DNA of 64,000 nt from Blastocatellia bacterium AA13 (lineage in GTDB: Bacteria; Acidobacteriota; Blastocatellia; UBA7656): NCBI GenBank assembly GCA_003222245.1, contig QHVH01000012.1, positions 1-64,000 on the forward strand, read 5' to 3'. This document shows, piece by piece, positions 52,701-59,137 of the stretch (the first letter of the stretch is position 1; every line of letters begins with the position of its first letter). The position numbers and the translations under genes are program-made. The notes under the pieces were generated by a model. The model saw only the letters and a program-made list of their open reading frames with translations, did no database searches and was not told the origin of the DNA.

Positions 52701-55632
52701 CCGCGTCGGCGCCTTCGCTTCGCCGCACCAGCCACTCGGCGAACTCGCTGAACTGCATGGGCTGGGGTAAAGCCGCGGGCCGGCCGGTCAACTCGGCCTG
52801 GTAGAGCGCGCTTATGTCCCGGAGCAGAATTCCATTCGACCAGCCGTCGGTGATGATGTGATGAAACGCGAGAGTCAGGATGTGACGCGCTTCTTCAACC
52901 CTTATTATGCTCGCCCGCATCAGTGGAGCCTGGGTCAGGTCGAAGGGCTCGCCCGCCTCAAACGCCAGCCGGCGATTTATCTCTTCCTCGCGCGCAGTCT
53001 CGGCGAGCTTGCTGCAGTCGATAAAAGGAATTTGACAGGAGATCTCCGGCGCGATGTACTGGAAATCGCCATCGGGACTGAAGGATATTCGCAACGCTTC
53101 GTGCCGCGCGATCAACCGGTTCACCGCACGGCCCATTGCGTCTCTATCAAAAGAGCCGTTCAGATACAGCGCCATTGACTCGTTGTACGCCCGCGACGCG
53201 TTGTCGCCCAGCCGGGTCAATATCCACAGCTCTCTTTGCGCGACCGTCAGAGGCAGCGAGCGAACAGAATCGGAAGCTGGTATATCGGCGGAAGCGGCGC
53301 CCGGTTTATCGACCGCGAGGACGGCCGGCGCCGCGCCAACGCCGCGGTCGCCGTTATGCCCAGTTACGGAAGCGCGAAATGGCGTGGAACGGTCGTCCAT
53401 AGATGATCCGTAATCCGCGATAGATGATTCGTAATCCGCCGGTTTTGATTCGGCTTCGGGCAGGAAGCCGCCCTTCCGCATTTCCGCGACGGTTTGCTTT
53501 ACGGCCTCTATTACATACTTAAGATCCTCGTCGGTGTGAGCCGTGGAGACGAAGCAGTTCCGTCCCTCCCATGTATAGACGCCCTTTTCGAGCAGGTGGT
53601 AGAAGAACAGATCGCTGTGTTTCAAACCGGGCGCGAACTCGAAACGGAACTGCGAAGCAAAGTGAACCATGCGAATCGGCGCCGCTTCCTGCTCGAAATA
53701 AGTATTCAGCGTATCGATGAATCGATCGCTTCGCTCATTCAGCTCCTTATGCAATTGGGCGGAGTTGGCCTTCACGTGACTGAGCGCCGCGCAAACCGCG
53801 GCCATAATCACCGGATGTATGAAGTACGTTCCTGCTATGAAGGTGCGCTCTTTTCGTGGATACGACGCGTCGCCGAAGCTCCACATTCCTCCATCGATTG
53901 CATCCATGTAAGCCGCTTTGCCTGCTATAACCCCGACCGGAAAGCCGCCTCCCGCGGCTTTTCCATACGTCGCCAGATCCGCCTTGATCCCGAACAGAGC
54001 CTGTACGCCGCCGGGGTGCGAGCGGAAGCCGGTTATCATCTCGTCAAAAATCAATGCAATGCGCGAAGCGTCGGTGATGCTTCTCAGCTCTCGGAGAAAG
54101 TCCAGGGGTTGAAAATCGGGTCTTCGGCTCTGCACAGGCTCGACGAGCACCGCGGCCAGTTCGCTGGCATTGCGTCTTATGAAGTCCAGCGATTCAGGCG
54201 TCCCGTACTCAAGAACGGTGATGTTATCCGCGACGCTCGGAGGAACGCCGGGCGCGACCGGAATCGTGCGGGGCCTGCCGTCAGGAGTCGTCCCGGCTCT
54301 GACTAGAACCTCGTCAAAGAAGCCGTGGTAGGCCCCCGAGAACAGAGCTACCTTGGACCGGCCGGTCACTGTGCGCGCCAGCCGAATCGCGATCATCACC
54401 GCTTCCGTGCCCGAGTTGCAGAACGTAGCTCGTTCGGAGCCCGTCAGCTCGCATACAAGTCCCGATGCTTCCCCGCCGAGCGGAGGAACGAGTCCGAGCT
54501 GGATTCCCTGTTTCATCTGCTCTTCAACGGCATTGAGGATGAAGTCGGGAGAGTGACCAAACAAAAGCGCGCCGTACCCCATGCCTATATCGACGTATTC
54601 ATTGCCGTCGACGTCCCAGACTCGGCAGCCGGAGGCCCGGGCGACTACGAGTGGATACAGTATCTCCTTCCAGAGCAGGTTGAAGCCGGTCGACGCGCGG
54701 CTATCGGCGAGCGTCGATCGGTTTCCTTGAGTGATCTCCTTCGAGCCTCTGGTGCGTTCGGACAATCTCGTGACGAGCCCTTCGAGGTGGAATCGTTGTT
54801 TCTCACTCAGGCCGCCGATCGGCGCGCTCTGAACCGGATGATGGGGGACGAAAGGCTCGGGTTTCGGTTGGATCGCTGTTGCGAACGCCGTCGGTTCCGG
54901 CGGCGCGTTTGGAAACTCCGACAACGTCTCGTCGATCAACACGGGCTCGACGGCCGGATGCGAGCCGTTGCCTGACTCGATGCCGTTCCTCAATTCCGCC
55001 GGCGTCACGGATGCGGCGACGGTCTCAACATCCGCGGCTCTGTCCGACAGAAGATCCAACTGCCGGGCCATGATTTCGAGTTGTTGCGCTATGATCCATT
55101 CGCGCGAGCCATCGTTCATAGGTTCAATCCTTCGTGTGCCTTCGCTCGCCGGCGGAAACGGCGTTGGGATCTCAGCGGGCGCGACGCCGGCTGTTTTGTG
55201 AGCAGCGGAGCCATTGCCGTTCGGTTGAGTGTGTGCCGGCGCTTGGACCGGGAGAGCCTGGGTTGCCGTGGAGCTCGAATCGACTAGCTTTAACTCGGTT
55301 CCCTTTAACTCGCTTGCAACAAAATCGGCGAGCGATGCGATTGAAGGGTTCTCCTCTACGAGCATGCGAAACGGAATCTTTACCGCCAGCGCGTCCTCGA
55401 TCGTTTGCGCCGCCTGAATCAGCATGAGGGAGTCGAAACCCAGCTCGATCAGCGATGAGTCGAACCGCAAGTCAGCCGGACTCACGCCGGATACTCTCGC
55501 GAGAATTTCTTTCAGGCTGGTCCTTATTTCATTCTGAACAGGTCCTGCTGATGCATTCTGGTGTTGCTTCATCCCATTCTCACGAGAGGCGCCGGCGAAT
55601 GTTGAATTCTGGTTTTCTGTGGAAACACTCAT
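46729..55632 (-). CDS. Hybrid synthetase: T-aminotransferase-C-A(Thr)-T-C-A(Asn)-T
   Basis: The enzyme has 2,967 residues. An N-terminal carrier has GFDSLMLI near 65. After a Pro/Ala-rich linker and a helix (QQLEIMARQLDLL near 178) comes a class III (GSA-type) aminotransferase at about 300-750, with its PLP lysine in TYGKAAGGGFPVG near 555. C1 has HHIITDG near 924. A1 has its core near 1400 and pocket DFWNIGMVHK, the threonine code. T has GGDSIRA near 1837. C2 has FHPIIDG near 2047, with the first His lost. A2 is near 2519, with pocket DLTKVGEVGK, closest to asparagine. T has GGHSLSA near 2910. The carrier and aminotransferase would accept a beta-ketoacyl chain from the KS-AT protein encoded upstream and make a beta-amino acyl unit, as in mycosubtilin MycA. 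There is no thioesterase. Confidence 0.95.
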   Translation of the reverse strand: MSVSTENQNSTFAGASRENGMKQHQNASAGPVQNEIRTSLKEILARVSGVSPADLRFDSSLIELGFDSLMLIQAAQTIEDALAVKIPFRMLVEENPSIASLADFVASELKGTELKLVDSSSTATQALPVQAPAHTQPNGNGSAAHKTAGVAPAEIPTPFPPASEGTRRIEPMNDGSREWIIAQQLEIMARQLDLLSDRAADVETVAASVTPAELRNGIESGNGSHPAVEPVLIDETLSEFPNAPPEPTAFATAIQPKPEPFVPHHPVQSAPIGGLSEKQRFHLEGLVTRLSERTRGSKEITQGNRSTLADSRASTGFNLLWKEILYPLVVARASGCRVWDVDGNEYVDIGMGYGALLFGHSPDFILNAVEEQMKQGIQLGLVPPLGGEASGLVCELTGSERATFCNSGTEAVMIAIRLARTVTGRSKVALFSGAYHGFFDEVLVRAGTTPDGRPRTIPVAPGVPPSVADNITVLEYGTPESLDFIRRNASELAAVLVEPVQSRRPDFQPLDFLRELRSITDASRIALIFDEMITGFRSHPGGVQALFGIKADLATYGKAAGGGFPVGVIAGKAAYMDAIDGGMWSFGDASYPRKERTFIAGTYFIHPVIMAAVCAALSHVKANSAQLHKELNERSDRFIDTLNTYFEQEAAPIRMVHFASQFRFEFAPGLKHSDLFFYHLLEKGVYTWEGRNCFVSTAHTDEDLKYVIEAVKQTVAEMRKGGFLPEAESKPADYESSIADYGSSMDDRSTPFRASVTGHNGDRGVGAAPAVLAVDKPGAASADIPASDSVRSLPLTVAQRELWILTRLGDNASRAYNESMALYLNGSFDRDAMGRAVNRLIARHEALRISFSPDGDFQYIAPEISCQIPFIDCSKLAETAREEEINRRLAFEAGEPFDLTQAPLMRASIIRVEEARHILTLAFHHIITDGWSNGILLRDISALYQAELTGRPAALPQPMQFSEFAEWLVRRSEGADAAKAESYWLSQFADGVPVLDLPSDRPRPPFLSYAGGRISNVIDSILLGRLRTGSAQHRLTLFVVMLAAFQALLHRLSRQRDVVAGSSAAGQALLNENLVGYCTNLLPLRSKVDGNPVFLDYAASVKKTLLDAFDYQEYPFAKMIRAISIARDPSRLPLVSVVFNMDPRLAGEIEIAGLKMEAFPNLPDAAKYDINLNVTQAPDHLRLDWEYNSELFDAPTIERWHSHLVSLLESFLANPIERFWTMPLLSENEQKQLITAHDHRQARMLPEIEAGVHQRVETQVKLRPDAIALSCEGTLLSYRELNGRANKLAHHLRELGAGAESLVAVYTERTPEMTISLLGILKSGAAYLPLEPSLPQERLSYMLEDSGARLLVACTRPPQDLSISAGRAIYLDEDWPRIANKSADNLGLTALPDNPAYVIYTSGSTGSPKGVAVTHGNVQRLFDATDHGFDFDEHDAWTLFHSYAFDFSVWEMWGALSYGGKLVITPYSTSRSPEAFYDLLCDEGVTVLNQTPSAFRQLIHAEASMRDTKPLALRYVIFGGEALDIPSLAPWFDKHGDETPSLINMYGITETTVHVTYRRMSAKDVESASGSVIGEPIPDLRMRLLDEYLQLMPRGLSGQLCVGGAGLARGYVGRPGLTAERFIPEPFSGRPGERLYLSGDLARHRDGDTEYLGRLDRQVKVRGYRIELGEIEAALMKNPAVAEAVVLAADGAPGQKRLVAYIVPAARSIEAAALSASSGTNALAVLPGGTNAFNRGAARFDDAPAAPAFSLHRIQSYLKEMLPDYMLPAAYVTLEKLPLTSNGKIDRRALPAPGSERPDLQVSYAAPATSTEEVLAAIWAHVLDVHPIGVRDNFFALGGDSIRAIQVLGMARDRGLQVSLMDVFKHPTIRELSDRLVNNGAGSSAVEKSEPFSLISEEDRSLLPDDVEDAYPLTHLQSGMFYHMQLTPEVPVYHNVNSARIWGECDTDLLQVVAERVVARYPILRTSFDFISRGEPLQLVHKSADFNIGVADLRGLPEDEQARIIEQDVEYEKQNRFDYSKPPLIRMKIHRLSNDCYQWTFTDFHPIIDGWGMGAMLYEIFRNYAALLNSETLPEDGPPLVAFRDYVDLERKALRDEAAQRFWEETLAGAVPMPLPHVSNDPSASRLPDVRELDSVIPADVLGRLQALAKSEAIPLQYVLLAAHLKVMGLIAGRSDVITGVTLDGRLEAEGGERTPGLFLNTLPFRYRLGNESWRDMARGVFGAVLSMLPFRRYPMAAIQKNWGLAPLYETAFNFVSFHGLYPVARAGLVSKVETTHFINQTNFPFLAMFILDQYEGLSGNSLTLALHYDANRISEVEVETIRRCYLQAFGRIGADPGALHCASAWLFPDEQDALVRFNATRIEYPAGATIVRLFEEQAELSADSTAVIDPRGHLSYRELHRRSNQMARYLNDLGVGPEVTTAVCTDRSAEMVISILGVLKSGGAYVPMDPDYPSERLAYILEDSRAVVLLTSSDIAQTLPASWIQVVELDRDWRMIDQYADSSVGPEIPGDNLAYLIYTSGSTGRPKGVMVTHGGLANYLMWARAAYFGSGCSASVVHSSISFDLTITALLVPLISGSVVTLAAGSDPVGALEQAAEISDSRTLVKLTPGQLSVARGALLEDRPFGFASTLVIGGEALRWEDLEFWRGRFESIRLINEYGPTETVVGCCVYEAPMKGEFRGAVPIGRPISNTTLYVLDNWRQLTPRGAVGELFIGGAGVSRGYLNRPEITAERFTPDEFGLAEGARLYRTGDLVRRLADGSLEYRGRMDDQVKLRGYRIELGEIEAVLAQHEEVKQCAVVLFGEQGGTNQRLAAYWVPESPGSVSASDLQAYLQAKLPAYMTPSVFVELAELPLTPNGKLDRKSLPAPVLSAQAEQADEPPRTPVEETVARIWAEVLGLDGAGVHRNFFELGGHSLSATQVIMRVREAFDIDISISALFETPTIAGLSTSIEREAGLRETDHLLPT

Positions 55633-56083
55633 TTCGCGCTATCAATGATCCTCCGATCATTTGTTCCACTATCTGATCGAGAGTTCGTGGTTATGTAGGC
55701 CTGAAAGGCCGACTATAAAGTAGCCAGGGGCAAGCGCGTAGCGCGCCGCCCCTGGTTCCAGCCCCAATGCCCTCTAGCGCTGAAGGCGCGACATAAGCGC
55801 TTCGCTGCCGTGCTGCGCAATAACTAACGATCTTCTTACGAAAGGTTCATGTCGCACCTTTCGGTGCTCGGAACGGTTGGCTCCTCGATTCCCCAGAAAA
55901 GTTACGTGGTCTTTCTTCTATCGCGCCGCCTATGAGCTGCACCGACACAAACACGCGTCTCTGTTCCGAAATATCGAAATTCCTGCGTTCCCGTTCGGGG
56001 AGCCAAATCTCCCGCGCACCGGGGGCTGCGCTTCGCTTACCCCCGGCTATTGACGCGTTCCCCTCCGGGGAACAGTTATTCTC
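55633..56083. repeat. Intergenic repeat region between PKS2 and hybrid gene
   Basis: This 451-base gap has no gene. It contains GGCCTGAAAGGCC, CCAGGGGC...GCCCCTGG (55724-55755), AAAGGTTCATGTCGCACCTTT, CCGGGGG...CCCCCGG (56019-56046) and CCCCTCCGGGG. These are of the same palindromic class as the blocks at 44.8 and 20.9 kb. Any promoter or terminator for the hybrid gene must lie here. GGAGGATC about 14 bases before the hybrid start may be its ribosome binding site, although the spacing is long. Confidence 0.65.
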
Positions 56084-59000
56084 TTATGCCTTCTTCCGGG
56101 ACTTCGCGCCGAGGATATCGAGCTGCCGGGCCATTATCCGGAGCTGCCTGGAGACAATGCCTTCCGCGGAACTGGATTGCCGCGAGCCATTCGAGCGCAC
56201 GGTTCCCTTTTCAATCTCACCCGGCCTCGCGCTGATAACTACAGCCCCGCCGTTTCCATTGCCCGAGGGCGACCAGCCCGGAGTCGCGGTTCCTGCCGCT
56301 CTCTCGGACTTGATGAGACCGTGGACTGCAACGGATTCCGCTTCGGCCCCAATCAATGCCGGGGCAGGTGACCGCGAATCATCGGAACTTGAAAGGGCCC
56401 TCGCGCCATTAGTAGAAGTGCTTACCGCCTTATGAGCGCCGCCCGATTCCATGAGATGTGTGGGGCGCTGTGCGGGCCTCGCTCCCGGATCAATCCAACA
56501 GCGCGTCCGCTCAAACGGGTAAGTCGGGAGCGCGACTCGCCGTCGCCGCTCGCCCCCGTAATAAGATCTCCAGTCTATCTCCAACCCTTGTAGCCACAGC
56601 CGGCCTAGCGCCTTTGTGATCGCGGACTCATCGGCATCCACGTCCGAAGGGCGGCGCATTGATGAGATGACCGCATGATCGGATCCGCGATCAGGGCTCA
56701 GCTTCGCGAGTGCGCCGAGGGCCTGACCCGGACCGACTTCCAGTAGAAGAGCCGAAGGTTCTTTCAATAGCTCGGCCAGTCCAGCGCCGAATCTAACCGG
56801 TAAACGGATGTGGTCCGCCCAGTAGTTCGGATCTGTAGCCTGATCGGCGGTAATCCACTCACCGGTCACATTCGAAATGTACGGGATGCGTGGAGCGCGC
56901 AGCTTCAACCGAGCGACTTCATCCGCAAAAGCCCTCACGATCGGATCCATCATTGCCGAATGGAAGGCATGCGATGTGCGCAAGCGGCTGCAAACATGAC
57001 CTGCCGCGATCAGCGCGGTTTCAACAGCGCTGATTGCTTCGTACGGACCGGAGAGCACGCAGCGATTAACCGCGTTAACGGCCGCGATCTCGACACCGCT
57101 TCCGAGGAAGGGCTGGATTTCTTGCTCGCTCACGGACACCGCAAGCATCGCTCCGCGAGAAAGGCTCTGCATCAGCCTGCCCCTGACTGCCACGAGCTTA
57201 GTCGCGTCTTCCAGGGAGAAGACCTCGCCGAGACACGCTGCGACGAGCTCTCCGATGCTGTGGCCGATCATCGCCCAGGGCCGCACGCCCCAACTCCGCC
57301 ACAACTGTGCCAGGGCATACTCGACGGCAAACAACGCCGGCTGGGCGGCGGCCGTTCGCGCCAGTTCTTCAGACGCAGCCGGATCATCGCCGGAGAACAT
57401 AAGCGCGCGAATATCGAAGCCCAACTCCGGCATCAGCAAATCAGCGCACCTGTCGATCTCGTCGCGATACACTCGCTCACTCTCATAAAGACCACGGCCC
57501 ATGTTCGGGTGCTGAGAGCCCTGGCCGGGAAACATGAATACAACCGGCCGGCCTCCTGATTCGTGAAACTCAGTGACCACGCGGATCTGATCGTCAGCCT
57601 CCAGGGCCGAGAGCGCGTCGTCAACGCCATTGCAAACCAGGATGCTTCGATGACTGAATCGCTTTCTTCCAAGTTGAAGCGTGTAGGCGACGTCGGCCGG
57701 ATTCGTATCGCGGTTTTTTTTCAGAAACTGCGTGAGACTTTCAGTAGCGGTCCGAAGCGCCGAAACCGATTTCGCCGATAGCACAAGCAACTGGTTCGCT
57801 CTGGAAGCGCCGAAAGGTTCGGCGATCGGCGCCTCTTCGACAATTATATGAGCGTTGGTGCCTCCTATTCCGAACGAGCTGACCCCGGCTCTGCGAGGAT
57901 AAGGAGCGTTCCAATCGGAAAGCTCGCTGTTAACCCAAAATGGACTGTTTGCAAAATCGATTGCGGGGTTGGGAAGCTCGACGTGCAGGCTTGGCGCCAG
58001 CATTCTGTTTTTGAGACAGAGTACGGTTTTGATAAATCCGGTTACGCCCGCGGCTGCGTCGAGATGCCCGAGATTGCTTTTCACCGAGCCCACCGCGCAA
58101 AACTGCTTTCTTTCAGTCGTCGCCCCGAACGCCCGCGTTAACGCCTGGATCTCGATCGAATCACCGAGCGGCGTCGCGGTGCCGTGCGCCTCTATATAGG
58201 AGATCGTGTCCGCGCTCACTCCGGCGTTTCCAACCGCCTCCGCGATCACTTCGGATTGTCCTTCGACGCTCGGCGCCGTGTAGCTGACTTTGTTTGCCCC
58301 ATCATTATTAACCGCCGACCCGATGATCACGGCTTCGATGTGATCGCCGTCCGTGAGGGCGTCTTCAAGCCTTTTCAGAACGACGACGCCGACGCCGTTG
58401 CCGAAGATGGTGCCACGTCCGGCTGCGTCAAAGGATCGGCAACGGCCGTCCGGCGAATAAATTCCTCCTTCAAATGCGTAGTAGCCCGGATGCGGCCGCA
58501 CCTGAACCGTGCTCGCGCCCGCTAGGGCCATATCGCACTCTTCATTCAGCAGACTCTGGCAAGCCAGGTGAATAGCAACCAGCGAGGTCGAACAGGCGCT
58601 CGAAACCATGACGCTAGGCCCCTTGAGGTTCAGCTTGTAAGAGACGCGCGTCATCATGTAGTCCTTGTCGCTGCCGAGCAGAAGCTGCAGTTGATCCAGC
58701 GGGCCGAACCGCGGATTCGTCAGCAGGTTGGTCATGAAGTAGGTGTTTATTCCGGTTCCGGCGAATACCGAGATCAGACCCTTGAACTGTTCGGCGCAGT
58801 AGCCCGCGTTCTCAAGCGCTTCCCATGCACATTCCAGGAACAGCCGATGCTGCGGATCGAGAAGCTCAGCCTCTCGCGGAAGGAATCCAAAGAACGAAGC
58901 ATCGAACATTTCGACATCTTCGATAACGGCCGCTGCCCTGACGAAGTGAGAATCATCGAGGATGGACTTATTCACGCCGCGCTGTTCCAGTTCCTCGCGC

Positions 59001-59128
59001 GAAAAAAACGTGATCAATTCCTCTCCGTTGCGGAGATGGTCCCAGAACTGATCGAGACTTCTCGATTTCGGATATCGCCCGGCCATGCCGACGACAGCGA
59101 TCTCCGCGCCATTGTAAGGCTCTCGCAT
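56084..59128 (-). CDS. Type I PKS, KS-AT without carrier
   Basis: The 1,014-residue protein has a complete ketosynthase. Its active Cys is in VSSACSTSLVA near 178, with His motifs EAHGTATPLGD and SVKSNLGHLDAA. An acyltransferase follows with GHSIGELVAA near 621 and HAFHSAMM near 723, the malonyl-specific form. It ends with a Ser/Gly-rich linker and a helix, SRQLRIMARQLDILG. A closely similar helix (QQLEIMARQLDLL) occurs in the hybrid protein between its carrier and aminotransferase, so the two may mark a module split or docking. No carrier or reducing domain is present, so the beta-keto group would reach the hybrid protein's aminotransferase unreduced. It starts nine bases after the upstream PKS stop, indicating co-transcription. 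Confidence 0.95.
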   Translation of the reverse strand: MREPYNGAEIAVVGMAGRYPKSRSLDQFWDHLRNGEELITFFSREELEQRGVNKSILDDSHFVRAAAVIEDVEMFDASFFGFLPREAELLDPQHRLFLECAWEALENAGYCAEQFKGLISVFAGTGINTYFMTNLLTNPRFGPLDQLQLLLGSDKDYMMTRVSYKLNLKGPSVMVSSACSTSLVAIHLACQSLLNEECDMALAGASTVQVRPHPGYYAFEGGIYSPDGRCRSFDAAGRGTIFGNGVGVVVLKRLEDALTDGDHIEAVIIGSAVNNDGANKVSYTAPSVEGQSEVIAEAVGNAGVSADTISYIEAHGTATPLGDSIEIQALTRAFGATTERKQFCAVGSVKSNLGHLDAAAGVTGFIKTVLCLKNRMLAPSLHVELPNPAIDFANSPFWVNSELSDWNAPYPRRAGVSSFGIGGTNAHIIVEEAPIAEPFGASRANQLLVLSAKSVSALRTATESLTQFLKKNRDTNPADVAYTLQLGRKRFSHRSILVCNGVDDALSALEADDQIRVVTEFHESGGRPVVFMFPGQGSQHPNMGRGLYESERVYRDEIDRCADLLMPELGFDIRALMFSGDDPAASEELARTAAAQPALFAVEYALAQLWRSWGVRPWAMIGHSIGELVAACLGEVFSLEDATKLVAVRGRLMQSLSRGAMLAVSVSEQEIQPFLGSGVEIAAVNAVNRCVLSGPYEAISAVETALIAAGHVCSRLRTSHAFHSAMMDPIVRAFADEVARLKLRAPRIPYISNVTGEWITADQATDPNYWADHIRLPVRFGAGLAELLKEPSALLLEVGPGQALGALAKLSPDRGSDHAVISSMRRPSDVDADESAITKALGRLWLQGLEIDWRSYYGGERRRRVALPTYPFERTRCWIDPGARPAQRPTHLMESGGAHKAVSTSTNGARALSSSDDSRSPAPALIGAEAESVAVHGLIKSERAAGTATPGWSPSGNGNGGAVVISARPGEIEKGTVRSNGSRQSSSAEGIVSRQLRIMARQLDILGAKSRKKA

Positions 59129-59137
59129 TGGCAGTCC

